Shown here piece by piece: positions 7,456 to 16,231 of a stretch of 64,000 nt of DNA (the first letter of the stretch is position 1; every line of letters begins with the position of its first letter). The stretch covers positions 1-64,000 of the forward strand of contig JBNKKA010000001.1 of the NCBI GenBank assembly GCA_050291585.1, in the 5' to 3' direction. The notes under the pieces were generated by a model that was given only the letters and a program-made list of their open reading frames with translations, did not search any database and was not told the DNA's origin. This stretch comes from JASJCL01 sp050291585 (lineage in GTDB: Bacteria; Desulfobacterota; Desulfobacteria; Desulfobacterales; Desulfosarcinaceae). A program made the position numbers and the translations under genes.

Positions 7456-8574
7456 TTACGCTGCCATTTCAGGGGTTTTTATCAATCTCTTGCCCCCGAT
7501 CGCTTGTCTCAAATTTGGAAATTGAATGCATAGGGCTCGAACGATTTTTTGACATCCATGACTCAGGACGTCAGTGGTCGCTAATTGATACTGCTTTTCA
7601 TATTTTGCTATGATGGTCAGAATCTCGCTGTCTGAAAGATCCTCATGGCTCAAAGCAATGGCCAATACTTTCGCTTGAGAAATCGCTTCAATCAGTTTAA
7701 TTTCACTCTCAACACTAGGCATCTTCAAATTTGGAAAATCGCACCGGGATTTCCGAGCGGGCGAATGCTGGAGGATGACGGCATCGGGATTGCTTCCTTT
7801 CAAGATGCCCACAGAGCCCATGAATGCGGGATGGCTCACGGCACTCTGGCCTTCTACTAAGATGATGTCAGGATTTTCGTTGTTAGATGCTTGAATAACA
7901 GCATTTTCTATTTCACCGGCGACAAACTGGGAAACAAGCGCATCGATCGCCACGCCATACATAGCCCCTTGCATCAGGCCACTTTGACCTGTCGCGACCA
8001 ATACCGAATTTATTCCGAGACGCTTCAAGGCGTTGTTGAGTTTTACAGCGGTGGTCCTCTTTCCGCAGGCACAGTCGGTACCTAGTACGGCGACCACAGG
8101 AGCAGTTACTTCCGATCTTTTCCCCGTGAATACATGCAAATCTTTTAATTGCGGCGGCTTTCTGATGTCTTTTATATGGACGGCGTTGCGGGCTGCCATA
8201 AGAACGAACTCTCGATCTTCTGAAAAAAACTGATGCAAGCCGTTAATGATGTCCATTCCATTTGCCATCGCTTCTAAGATCAACTTCCTTTCTAGCATTG
8301 AAATAAAAGCTTCTAGAGGCGCCTTGCCATATATATAACAATCTGGGACCTTGGAAAGCTTGCTCAGCGCATCCTTTAAATTGGCGAAAATGGGGATACC
8401 ATTTTTTTCTTCCCCCAATTCTTCCCCGGCATCCTTTCCGGCTAAAGAACTATCAATAATCCCCACAACAGTGTAGGTTTCCGAGTGCCTAACTAGTCCT
8501 GAAGCCGTTTTCCCGTCAACCAATCCAAATTGATTTTCACAATAAACCAGGGCAGTTTCATTTGTGATCGCCAT
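7456..8574 (-). CDS. DUF1611 family P-loop protein (DgcN-like)
   Basis: 372 residues. The N-terminal Rossmann-like part (residues about 1-130, including IIDSSLAGKDAGEELG) is followed by a C-terminal P-loop domain with the motif GTDCACGKRTT (about residue 165), a Walker-B-like DIILVEGQS and VEGQSAVSHPAF. This two-domain layout is that of DUF1611 proteins; some members (DgcN) have been described as D-glutamate N-acetyltransferases in D-glutamate catabolism. Here the partner is a PLP racemase instead of the DgcA epimerase, so the substrate may differ. Start ATG at 8574 follows AAGGAAATAAGGAAATGGC-type purine-rich sequence. Cytosolic. Confidence 0.8.
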   Translation of the reverse strand: MAITNETALVYCENQFGLVDGKTASGLVRHSETYTVVGIIDSSLAGKDAGEELGEEKNGIPIFANLKDALSKLSKVPDCYIYGKAPLEAFISMLERKLILEAMANGMDIINGLHQFFSEDREFVLMAARNAVHIKDIRKPPQLKDLHVFTGKRSEVTAPVVAVLGTDCACGKRTTAVKLNNALKRLGINSVLVATGQSGLMQGAMYGVAIDALVSQFVAGEIENAVIQASNNENPDIILVEGQSAVSHPAFMGSVGILKGSNPDAVILQHSPARKSRCDFPNLKMPSVESEIKLIEAISQAKVLAIALSHEDLSDSEILTIIAKYEKQYQLATTDVLSHGCQKIVRALCIQFPNLRQAIGGKRLIKTPEMAA

Positions 8575-8985
8575 TTCCTTATTTCCTTAATATTTCAACC
8601 ATACGCATAGAGAAGCTCTTAGAACGGACTACACTTCCTTAGGCGTAGGGCATCAGTTAAATGCTAAAATATCGCATAGGCATCATCCCCATCGAGACCA
8701 GGCGAGTTCGGAACAAGTCGTTCATCGTATCCGGGTTGCCGTCCGAAACACCCAACATGGACATATGGGTACCAAGCAGTCACCATTCAGGTTTCCACTG
8801 GTTTATTATTTGTAAATCGGATTGAAAAATTGAAACTATCTGGCGACCCGCTCATGCCGCGGTGCAAGGGAGGTGTCGGTCAGGCTTGCGTTTTTGTCCA
8901 CGTCGTGGTTTTGTGCGGCTAAGTTTCTTATTCTCTCATGAGTTTACACCCATGATTCGTTTTGCGACTGTCGTGACCCTATGGG
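8575..8985. other. Intergenic stretch with possible degraded coding sequence
   Basis: No supported gene. A minus-strand open frame of 35 codons (8657-8764) reads like protein (MLGVSDGNPDTMNDLF) but has no ribosome site or recognisable family, so it could be the remnant of a decayed gene. The rest is mixed composition with several frame-disrupting stops. Confidence 0.3.
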
Positions 8986-9507
8986 CTATAGGTTCTGGCA
9001 TCGCTCCCGCACGGATTGAAACGGCATCCCCTCGGCAAGCTCGTATCGCTCGGCACGGATGAACCAAAATGCGAGCCCACCCGTATTGTGATTGGGCGCC
9101 GTTCCATTATTTGCGGTCCTGACCCCCAGCGACCCTTTTCGGCCAGTCTTCCGCCAGCCTCTGGCCTGCATGATCATCCGGATGACCACACCAACAGCCT
9201 GTCTTAGGCGTTTGCTCCGCTGAGTATACGTGTTTGCCAAAAAGTGATCGATTGCTGGATGAGATTCAAGCTCCCGGACTACGCCAGCCAAAGGTGACCT
9301 GTCGTGGTGGATCTCAGACTCCTCCATCCGGCGCTGCCTGTTGGGATCATTGAAGAACTCAAGGACTGCGTCAAAAGGTTGATCCGGATCGTTGACAACA
9401 TCGGAAAACCGTCGGCCCTGATTGTCTTCGAGAAACCTAGTGCGCGTGATTGTCACCCTTGGCAAACCAGCCTCCGGCTTATCAACTCCAGAGAATAAGA
9501 CAGTCAA
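8986..9507 (-). CDS. Hypothetical protein, possibly element-associated
   Basis: Up to 173 residues if the TTG at 9507 is used; downstream TTG or GTG codons near 9470 are also possible, so the start is uncertain. The frame has a natural protein composition: a hydrophilic N-terminal part (FLEDNQGRRFSDVVNDPDQP), a middle ESHPAIDHFLANTYTQRSKR and a basic C-terminal part (ARGWRKTGRKGSLGVR ... GLAFWFIRAERYE). No signal peptide or membrane helix. I do not recognise the family; the arginine-rich C-terminus suggests nucleic-acid contact. The gene lies in a gap flanked by A+T-rich sequence and may be a mobile-element cargo or decaying gene. Confidence 0.45.
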   Translation of the reverse strand: MTVLFSGVDKPEAGLPRVTITRTRFLEDNQGRRFSDVVNDPDQPFDAVLEFFNDPNRQRRMEESEIHHDRSPLAGVVRELESHPAIDHFLANTYTQRSKRLRQAVGVVIRMIMQARGWRKTGRKGSLGVRTANNGTAPNHNTGGLAFWFIRAERYELAEGMPFQSVRERCQNL

Positions 9508-9529
9508 TTCTTGAACCTACAAAGCTTGC

Positions 9530-9548
9530 AGTTACAAATATTGTAACT
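9530..9548. promoter_or_regulatory. Perfect 19-bp palindrome, operator candidate
   Basis: AGTTACAA-ATA-TTGTAACT, perfect 8-bp arms with 3-nt centre. It sits between the divergent hypothetical gene (minus) and the MlrC gene (plus). The symmetry and A+T content are typical of a dimeric transcription factor site such as GntR-type operators; the cognate regulator is not in the window. Confidence 0.5.
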
Positions 9549-9645
9549 ATATTTCCAGGAAAAGCAAGGGACAACTTAACCAGCACGCCCGCGTACGGGT
9601 TAAGGGTTTGAGAAATATGTGTCGATGATAAATTATTGGAACACA

Positions 9646-9674
9646 TTTTGAGTGATTTATCAGCGAGATATGAT
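9646..9674 (+). promoter_or_regulatory. Weak sigma-70-like promoter for the MlrC gene
   Basis: TTTTGA, 17-nt spacer, TATGAT, ending 60 bases before the MlrC start. The -35 element is poor, consistent with dependence on an activator; assignment is tentative. Confidence 0.3.
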
Positions 9675-9733
9675 GGGTGAATGAATTTAGGTTTCAACTC
9701 AATGGATTGTTTTAACTCTTAAGGATTTTTCTG

Positions 9734-11230
9734 ATGCCGTTCAAGGTACTGACTGCCGAAATGTCCCATGAAACCAATTCCTTCAGTCTTCAGGAGACGG
9801 ATGAACGGGCCTTCAGAAACCGCTATGTTCTCATGGGCGCCGAAGCTAGGGCCGAGCGCGGCCAAGCAAATACTGAACTGGCTGGCTTCCTCGATGCCGG
9901 TCGAGCGCACGGCTGGCATGTCAAGCATGTTTTAAGCGCATCCGCGGGCCCAAGCGGCAAGGTCAGGCGCTCAGCTTTTAACTGGCTCTGCGACCCAATC
10001 ATTTCCGTCATCAAGCAGCAACCATTCGACGGACTGCTCCTCGGGTTGCATGGCGCCATGGACCTTGATTTCTGCGAAGATGGCGAAGGTGAGCTGCTTT
10101 GGCGTATCCGTAGCGTTGTGGGTGAAAAGATGCCAATTGCCATCACGCTTGATCCACACGCAAATGTCAGTAACAAGATGTGCGCCCTCGCTGACATCAT
10201 TGTGTCGTTCAAAACCTATCCCCATATTGATATGCGCGACACGGGTCGCCATGCCGGCGATATTTTACACAGAACGATGGCCGGCGAGATCCAACCGCGA
10301 ACGATCCTCGTGAGCCGGCCCATGCTGGAAGAAGTCAACGGAGGGCGCACCGACATCGGCCCGATGATCGAGCGCATTTCAAAAGCACGGGCTTATGAGG
10401 AGAAGGCGGACGTCTTTGCCGTGAGTATCAACGCTGGTTTCGCCAGTGCCGACGTGGCAAGGATAGGCCCAACGGTTTTGGTAACCGGCCAGGGGAATTT
10501 TGCAGCCCACCATGCTTTTGCTGAAACGATTGCCGATGACATCTGGAACAGACGCTTTGAGGTGCTCAACGACTATCTCAGCGTTGAAGAGACTGCTGTG
10601 ATTGCAGCCGCGTACGAATCTGAAAAAGGGCCCCTGGTAATTGCAGACTATGCCGATAATCCCGGTGCAGGCGGCTATGGCGATTCAACGGCCCTATTGC
10701 GCGCATTGCTCGAGGCCGGTGTGACGGATGCCTGCTTTGGTCCTATAGTGGATGGCGAGATCGCACAAGAGCTACATGCCACTGCTGTTGGCGAACGGGT
10801 CCACATTGCGCTGGGAGGCAAAACCGATCCAAGCTTCGGCGGTGGGCCACTCGCTGTTGAAGGCAAACTTATTTCCATCAGCGACGGGCGATTCACCGGC
10901 GATGGTCCAATGATCAATGGTCTCATGGGCTGTTTCGGCCCCAGTGCTGTTCTAGGCGTCGGCGAAATTGAGATCTTGGTTGTCACCATCGCCCGCCAAA
11001 TACTCGATCTTCAGCAATTTAGCGCGTTTGGTATAGATCCACGCAACAAACATGTCGTGGCATTAAAATCGATGCAACACTTTCGCGCTGCGTTCGAGCC
11101 CATTGCAGGACAGGTGATCATTTGCGATAGTGGCGCTCTTTGCACCCCACGCTACAACCGATTGCCCTATCGCAATGTACCAAGACCGATTTTTCCGCTT
11201 GATAATTTTAAATACGATCCCCAAAGCTGA
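9734..11230 (+). CDS. M81 family metallopeptidase, MlrC-like
   Basis: 498 residues beginning MPFKVLTAEMSHETNSFS. The N-terminal domain (residues about 1-290) carries MlrC signatures that hold the active-site zinc in characterised microcystinase C: HETNSFS, LLGLHGAMD, TLDPHANVS and FKTYPHIDMRDTG. The C-terminal MlrC domain has DYADNPGAGGYGDS (about residue 304) and GGKTDPSFGG. There is no signal peptide, so it is cytosolic. Microcystin is unlikely to be the true substrate in this organism; family members probably cleave or hydrolyse small amide or peptide compounds. It follows an A+T-rich promoter region with a perfect palindrome. The gene downstream is convergent. Confidence 0.88.
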   Translation: MPFKVLTAEMSHETNSFSLQETDERAFRNRYVLMGAEARAERGQANTELAGFLDAGRAHGWHVKHVLSASAGPSGKVRRSAFNWLCDPIISVIKQQPFDGLLLGLHGAMDLDFCEDGEGELLWRIRSVVGEKMPIAITLDPHANVSNKMCALADIIVSFKTYPHIDMRDTGRHAGDILHRTMAGEIQPRTILVSRPMLEEVNGGRTDIGPMIERISKARAYEEKADVFAVSINAGFASADVARIGPTVLVTGQGNFAAHHAFAETIADDIWNRRFEVLNDYLSVEETAVIAAAYESEKGPLVIADYADNPGAGGYGDSTALLRALLEAGVTDACFGPIVDGEIAQELHATAVGERVHIALGGKTDPSFGGGPLAVEGKLISISDGRFTGDGPMINGLMGCFGPSAVLGVGEIEILVVTIARQILDLQQFSAFGIDPRNKHVVALKSMQHFRAAFEPIAGQVIICDSGALCTPRYNRLPYRNVPRPIFPLDNFKYDPQS

Positions 11231-11291
11231 TAGGCCCGGATGGATGTTTTCGGCGACAATAGGCTTGGCATCCAAAATTCATCTCCTCGTG

Positions 11292-12824
11292 CTATCCAAG
11301 AAAGTCTGCCGCCTGTTGGGCAGCCCAGACACCGGAGGCCATACAGCTTTGCACACCGCCGCTGATCGCTCCGGCACCGACCACAAATAGACCGTCGATA
11401 CCGCACTGGCAATCAAAAAAACGCCCCGGACCGAATTGATCCGGCGCTTGTTCCGGCCCAAAATTACCACCGCCCATGGTGTTGACCCAATACTCGTTGG
11501 AAAGCGGTGTGGCGAATTCGATATAGTCCAGGTGGTCGCTCAATCCCGGTATATAGCGCTCGGCGGACCGAACGAGGCTCATCCCGACTTTTTGCTTCAG
11601 CGCGTCATAGGCCTCCCCGCGACGTCGGCTTGGCGTCCCCGCCCAGGGGATGAAATCATGCTCGTAGCCAAGGCCGGTGATGATCTCGAGGGCGGTATGG
11701 CCTTCCGGGGCGTGCTGATGAAGTGGATCTTTGAGTGTCGGTGAGGTCATCATGAAATAGGGGAAGGGGTCGGCGGTTTGCCGCTGGTCGACGGCATATA
11801 AGGAGCGGTTAACATCCGTATACTCGCAATGGAAGAGATTGGCATCTGTGAGACCGAATGTCGTCAGGTCCAAAGGGGTTCCGATAAATGCGTAGAAGGA
11901 CCCGGCGGAGGGCCGCAGGCGGGACACCTTTTTCTTGATCGATCTTGGAATGAGGGCCTCGTCGACCAATTGTCTGAAGGCAATCAAGGGATCCACATTG
12001 CTGACGACCGTTTTGGCGGAAAAGGCGTCACCCGTTCCGCAACGAACGATGAACTCGTCGCCCGACCGACTGATTTGGGTTACCGGCGTTCGGTTTTTCA
12101 GCACAGCCCGGTTTTTCTGCAACGCCGCCACCATGGCATCCCGCAGGGCGCCACTGCCCCCTTTGGGATAATACGCCCCCTCCATGTAGTGTTCCAGCAG
12201 CATCAGACATAAAAAACCCGACGCGCGATCCGGTGGAAGACCGCTGTTGCCGCAATGGGCCGACAGGGCCGCCTGGAGCCGCGGGTTGGGCGTAATGTGC
12301 TTCAGCATCTGCTGATAGGTGGCCCGATGATAGCGCATCAGCACAGGGTGTCGATAGGCATATAAGAGGCGATCCCACAGGTTCTTCGGGGGCCCGTGAG
12401 GATCGGAAAAAGCTTTGAGCAAACTGTCGATCAGATCGAAGAATTTCCGCAGCGCCTTGGATTCATGCGGAAACAGCTGCAAGAGCCGATCGTAGTACTG
12501 CTCTTTGCCCTTGCAAACGCGGAGTTCGAAGTCCGGGAACATGTAGCGGTCGAAACCGTTCGGATCGAGTTCGACAAAATCGATGGCCGCATCGATTTCA
12601 AGTAGTTCCAGCAACAGACGCATGGAACCCTTCTCACCCAACTTTCCCAAATAGTGAATCCCGGTATCGAAATGATATCCCGAACGCCGGAACGGATTAA
12701 TGAATCCACCGAAATTGGGCATGGCCTCGAGGACCAGCACCGAGAGTTTCTGCTGTGCCATACGCAGACCAGCGGTGAGGCCGCCGACGCCGCTGCCCAC
12801 CACGATGCTGTCAAAATCTGTCAA
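11292..12824 (-). CDS. NAD(P)/FAD-dependent oxidoreductase, CrtI/phytoene desaturase-like
   Basis: 510 residues. The N-terminal dinucleotide-binding motif VVGSGVGGLTAGLRMAQ and GGFINPFRRSGYHFDTGIHYLG match the CrtI/retinol saturase flavoprotein clan, and the C-terminal FAD motif GLFVVGAGAISGGVQSCMASG closes the fold. Such enzymes dehydrogenate, isomerise or saturate polyene or prenyl lipids at the membrane surface. The TTG start is supported by GAGGAGATAGTA directly upstream. No other carotenoid genes are nearby, so a specific substrate cannot be assigned. It is transcribed alone and convergent with the MlrC gene. Confidence 0.85.
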   Translation of the reverse strand: MTDFDSIVVGSGVGGLTAGLRMAQQKLSVLVLEAMPNFGGFINPFRRSGYHFDTGIHYLGKLGEKGSMRLLLELLEIDAAIDFVELDPNGFDRYMFPDFELRVCKGKEQYYDRLLQLFPHESKALRKFFDLIDSLLKAFSDPHGPPKNLWDRLLYAYRHPVLMRYHRATYQQMLKHITPNPRLQAALSAHCGNSGLPPDRASGFLCLMLLEHYMEGAYYPKGGSGALRDAMVAALQKNRAVLKNRTPVTQISRSGDEFIVRCGTGDAFSAKTVVSNVDPLIAFRQLVDEALIPRSIKKKVSRLRPSAGSFYAFIGTPLDLTTFGLTDANLFHCEYTDVNRSLYAVDQRQTADPFPYFMMTSPTLKDPLHQHAPEGHTALEIITGLGYEHDFIPWAGTPSRRRGEAYDALKQKVGMSLVRSAERYIPGLSDHLDYIEFATPLSNEYWVNTMGGGNFGPEQAPDQFGPGRFFDCQCGIDGLFVVGAGAISGGVQSCMASGVWAAQQAADFLG

Positions 12825-13253
12825 TACTATCTCCTCAGCTATAAGGCCACCGTTGGTGACAGTTCACGATTCGGCTAACCATCCGAAGGTCGCGGGCACT
12901 TGAAGCCGTTAAGGGTAGAGTCTCTCAGATGCCGCATTTCCGTAAACCCACGATGTTGGCCATCGGTCCTCTGGGGAAGCAGCCCTAAATTCAGGCCACC
13001 GCGGACAACGCCAGATGCGGTAGCCGCCATCACATGCAGGGACCCAGTGTAACACCTATGGATTTTTCGTTCCAGTGAGTGTTAAACTTCTGATACCATA
13101 GTTTCTGAAGCCAAACATTCTGGCCATATCAATATGGAAGCGCTCCATACATAGACGCTTAAACGTCCTCAGCCAGGTCTACCGGGCCAATCCGAACAGG
13201 GCCACCAATAATCCGGCGACGATCGACGCTGTTTGTGCGCTCGTCGCTTATGA
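12825..13253. other. Intergenic stretch without recognised gene
   Basis: About 430 bases upstream of the CrtI-like gene and left of the transposase remnant. All frames are interrupted, and I saw no RNA gene. It may hold decayed sequence of the same insertion that left the transposase fragment to its right. Confidence 0.35.
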
Positions 13254-13421
13254 TATAATAGTTGGGACGCCGACATTCAGGTCGATGGAAACATCACTGT
13301 GGAGATGATCAAATCCAGCTGCGAGCGGTGGAAAAAGGAAAACGAGACATTCAACACGCTAAATAACCAAGGCTATCTCATCGAGCATAACTTTGGTGCT
13401 TATATGATTTACTTACGATGA
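13254..13421 (+). pseudogene. Transposase C-terminal remnant
   Basis: An open frame with no start codon of its own translates to ...SSCERWKKENETFNTLNNQ followed by GYLIEHNFGAY and a stop. The pattern (R)W..ENE.FNTL.NQGY..EHNFG is characteristic of the C-terminal part of a DDE transposase family in which the last catalytic glutamate lies in the ENE motif. The match breaks off after HNFG, and the rest of the gene and its inverted repeats are missing, so it is a decayed fragment. It runs 4 nt into ycgN. Confidence 0.6.
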
Positions 13422-13873
13422 CAGATAGATATAGACAACCCTTCTGGAAAATCACACCCCTCAACGAGATGACCACAGAGCAGTGGGAGTCCCTCTGCGA
13501 CGGCTGCGGCCGCTGCTGCCTAGAAAAATTCCAGGATGCCAAGACTGGCAAGGTGGACTATGCCTGGGTGGCCTGTTTTCTCCTCGACACCCAGACCTGC
13601 CGCTGCAGCGACTATACATTGCGTCAGGTCTTGGTGCCCGATTGCCTCCAGCTAATGCCCGAGACGGTCGGGGGCCTACGCTGGCTGCCTAAGACCTGTG
13701 CCTACCGTCGGCTCGCCGAGGGTAAGCCTTTATTTGACTGGCATCCCTTGGTTTCCGGGAATCCTGACTCGGTACATGCGGCGGGTATCTCGGTGCGCGA
13801 CAAGGCGATCTCGGCCGCCCATGTCAACCCCGACGATGTGGAGGCGTATCTGATCAAGCCCCGGCTGTGGTAA
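13418..13873 (+). CDS. ycgN: YcgN family cysteine-cluster protein
   Basis: 151 residues. The cysteine cluster LCDGCGRCCLEKF (about residue 28), then ACFLLDTQTCRC, VPDCLQL and KTCAYRRLAEGKPLFDWHPL match UPF0260/YcgN throughout, and length is as in the family (about 150). The cysteines probably bind a metal or Fe-S cluster; function is uncharacterised. The start codon overlaps the end of a transposase remnant and has no visible Shine-Dalgarno sequence, so an insertion has replaced the native upstream region. A later ATG at 13469 would still keep the cysteine cluster. Confidence 0.88.
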   Translation: MTDRYRQPFWKITPLNEMTTEQWESLCDGCGRCCLEKFQDAKTGKVDYAWVACFLLDTQTCRCSDYTLRQVLVPDCLQLMPETVGGLRWLPKTCAYRRLAEGKPLFDWHPLVSGNPDSVHAAGISVRDKAISAAHVNPDDVEAYLIKPRLW

Positions 13874-13900
13874 AACACTACAGCCGCCAGACTACGAAAA

Positions 13901-13929
13901 GGCTCATCGCTTTCCACTCAGAATGAGCC
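13901..13929 (+). terminator. Hairpin after ycgN
   Basis: GGCTCAT and ATGAGCC, perfect 7-bp arms with a 15-nt loop, 28 bases after the ycgN stop. No T-run follows, so termination strength is doubtful. Confidence 0.35.
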
Positions 13930-14038
13930 CTGCGGGGTGAACCGTGGGTTTGAACTGAGATTGGTATACAGCCTGGATAGGCCTGCATCACATGGTAATG
14001 GTTTTTTAGCATCCAAAAAACTGCCCTAATTGCGAAAA

Positions 14039-14647
14039 TCAGCTGACAAGCTGCACAATTAGGTTTTCTGCTGTGTCAAGGCTCAGCTTACCCATGTTGA
14101 GTACCATATGGTAGAGGTTCGGGCTGTCGTAGTCGCTTTTGCCCAGTTTACTATAGAGGTTGTCACGACGGCGGTCTTCACTCTGCACCATGCGGGTGGC
14201 TTTACCAGCGGAGAGGTCGTAGTTGACCATCATGAAGCGCACCCGGTTATCAAACTCGTCTGTGAGGAGGATGTGGTAGGTGTCGGGCTCGTTCTTGAGG
14301 ATATATTGGGAGCCTCGCCCGAGGATGACGGCATTGCCCTCTTCAGCGATCTCGGAGATGGTCAGGACGAGGTAGTCCAGGTAGATATCGTCGTCCAGGT
14401 AACCGCGCTCTTCTTTGAGGATTTTATCCACCAGGGAGCGTGACACCATGCGTGAAATCAGGGCGGAGACCCGCGTGCCGGCCTCCTTCTCCACCGATTC
14501 CACCCAGGCGGGGGATACGTTGGCCACCTCGGCAATCTTCTGGATCACTTCACTGCCGGCAAATGTGTAGTCCAGTCTTTTTGCCAGGCGGAGGCCCAGA
14601 GTTTTACCACCGGCGCCAAACTGTCTAGAAATTGTAAAAATTGCCAT
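14039..14647 (-). CDS. Cytidylate kinase-like family protein
   Basis: 202 residues beginning MAIFTISRQFGAGGKTLGLRLA, where the P-loop-like SRQFGAGGKT differs from classical Cmk (GPSGAGKGT) and is typical of the cytidylate-kinase-like (Cytidylate_kin2) family. Further conserved elements are AVILGRGSQYIL and the C-terminal SDYDSPNLYHMVLNMGKL. The biochemical substrate is unproven. The start ATG follows GAAAAGGAGACTCC. It is the last gene of a minus-strand series headed by the antiporter and sensor kinases, suggesting a regulatory rather than nucleotide-salvage role. Confidence 0.85.
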   Translation of the reverse strand: MAIFTISRQFGAGGKTLGLRLAKRLDYTFAGSEVIQKIAEVANVSPAWVESVEKEAGTRVSALISRMVSRSLVDKILKEERGYLDDDIYLDYLVLTISEIAEEGNAVILGRGSQYILKNEPDTYHILLTDEFDNRVRFMMVNYDLSAGKATRMVQSEDRRRDNLYSKLGKSDYDSPNLYHMVLNMGKLSLDTAENLIVQLVS

Positions 14648-14763
14648 GGAGTCTCCTTTTCACTGGTGCGTGCTCGCTGTCAGCGTTGTGGCGCAGAATC
14701 GACATCGGGGAAGCGGAGCAAATGGATATTTGACACAGCCCACTTCAGACTTTAGCCGGCGCA

Positions 14764-15651
14764 TTAGGCTTTAGCCGGCGGTATCAGCAAAGTCGGGTAG
14801 GGCGATTTCTCCGCGAATTTGCGCGGTGTGCTGCCCAACCAGCGTTCCGCCCATTCCGAACGGCTGGAAGATCCTAGCACCACCATGCTGGCTTTGCACT
14901 CTTGGGCGGCGCGTTCGATCTCCTCTTCGGGATCCCCAATGTAAATCAGGGGTCGGGCTGTGATGCCGCTGGCTTCCAGCTCGTCGCAGATCGCTTCCAG
15001 TTTATGCCGCGTTACTTTACGAGTTTTCTGAATCTGCATGGCCGAGGAAGTATTTGACAACTCCTTATCGTCGGCCACGTGCATGACATGAACCTTTTCG
15101 ATCACATTCTTTAGGGGTTTGAGGTAGTCCACCGCACGGGTGCTTGCCGCGGCCCAATCCGTGGCGAGTAAAGGGCGGGTGAAGGGCTTATCCAAAATAT
15201 AGTGATTATCGGCCATGCCTTTGTAGACTAGCACCGGCACGGGTGAGCGATGCAACAACTCTGTCACGGCAGAGCCGGAGTAGAGGAACTCGAGGCCGCT
15301 TTTAGGGTGGGGCCTTCCGATGACGATGAGGTCGGAACCCTCCTTTTCGGCAGCCTTGAGTACCTGGGAGGCCATGATGCCGACAACGATGTATACACCC
15401 ACCTCCATGCCCTGTTCGAAGAGGGTCTCGGCCCAATCGATGAAGCGGATGTTCGCGGCTTCGCGCAGGCGGATCTCTTCGCCTTTCTGATAGCCTTTGC
15501 CACGGTGCAGGGCCACCTTTTCGCGCTCGATCACGTTCATGAAGACCACGTGCTCGAGGTTCGCCTGGCGCAGGGTCAAAAGGGACTGCAGGGCATCGAA
15601 ACCCAACTCCTCAAACTTTGTAACGAACAGCATTTTGCGGATCTCGCTCAT
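14764..15651 (-). CDS. Tandem universal stress protein
   Basis: 295 residues made of two UspA domains. Domain 1 (about 1-150) ends with VIGRPHPKSGLEFLYSGSAV; domain 2 (about 155-293) ends with MVVLGSSSRSEWAERWLGST, which keeps the G-x2-G-like/GS(T) phosphate loop less perfectly. ATP binding is therefore possible in both but not certain. Usp tandem proteins are cytosolic stress or energy sensors. It lies 75 nt downstream of a single-domain response regulator in the same operon. A 12-bp direct repeat (CTTTAGCCGGCG) duplicates the region around its stop codon. Confidence 0.9.
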   Translation of the reverse strand: MSEIRKMLFVTKFEELGFDALQSLLTLRQANLEHVVFMNVIEREKVALHRGKGYQKGEEIRLREAANIRFIDWAETLFEQGMEVGVYIVVGIMASQVLKAAEKEGSDLIVIGRPHPKSGLEFLYSGSAVTELLHRSPVPVLVYKGMADNHYILDKPFTRPLLATDWAAASTRAVDYLKPLKNVIEKVHVMHVADDKELSNTSSAMQIQKTRKVTRHKLEAICDELEASGITARPLIYIGDPEEEIERAAQECKASMVVLGSSSRSEWAERWLGSTPRKFAEKSPYPTLLIPPAKA

Positions 15652-15726
15652 ATCGTTGCACCCTTGCTATGCGCCGCGATCAGACGCGTTGATGAGATCG
15701 GCGCGATGCTTACCCCCGGTTGGAAT

Positions 15727-16119
15727 TCAGGATAGCACCGACTTGATGGCCTTGGCCAGCTCTTCGGGCTCGACCGGTTTCTCCAGGTAGAGATTGGGTT
15801 CGGGGACCGCATCGCCACCGAACTCGGCCAGAGCGTTCTGGGATCGCAGGAAGGAACGCTTGGAGATGCCTGACAGGACGATCACAGGAACCTCTTTGAA
15901 TTTGGCATCCGTACGCAGGGTTCGGTAGAGCTTAATTCCGCTTTCGCGCGGCATAAGCACATCCAGAATGACCAGGGCCGGCACCTCATTGCGGATAGCG
16001 GCCATGCCCTCCTGTCCGTCGTTGGCCGTCAGGGCTGTGAACCCGTTTTCCTCCAGCACAGTGACGCTGAAGAGTTGCACATCGGGATCATCATCGACGA
16101 CAAGTACTTTTTGACTCAT
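15727..16119 (-). CDS. Single-domain response regulator
   Basis: 130 residues, MSQKVLVVDDDPDVQLF, with acidic pair D9-D11, phosphoacceptor D53 (LVILDVLMP) and switch lysine K114 (YLEKPVEP). There is no output domain, so it probably relays phosphate or acts by protein contact. The start ATG follows GGTGAGGAGGAAAC, an excellent ribosome site, even though the frame is open further upstream. It sits 112 nt downstream of the receiver-PAS-kinase gene and is its likely partner. Confidence 0.9.
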   Translation of the reverse strand: MSQKVLVVDDDPDVQLFSVTVLEENGFTALTANDGQEGMAAIRNEVPALVILDVLMPRESGIKLYRTLRTDAKFKEVPVIVLSGISKRSFLRSQNALAEFGGDAVPEPNLYLEKPVEPEELAKAIKSVLS

Positions 16120-16231
16120 AGTTTCCTCCTCACCAGTTGTCATTCTCCGCCCAAGGGGATCGGCCAGGCTGGGGGCGGACGGCGCGTGCCTGACGGCTGA
16201 CGACATGCGTCTCAGGCCCCCGGACACCGGC

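Noticed and set aside
8657..8764. 35-codon minus-strand frame with protein-like composition
   Set aside because: Too short, no ribosome site and no recognised family; could only be a gene remnant.
14000..14025. A/T-rich inverted repeat after the Cmk-like gene as a terminator
   Set aside because: Arms are only T/A runs and stem stability would be low.
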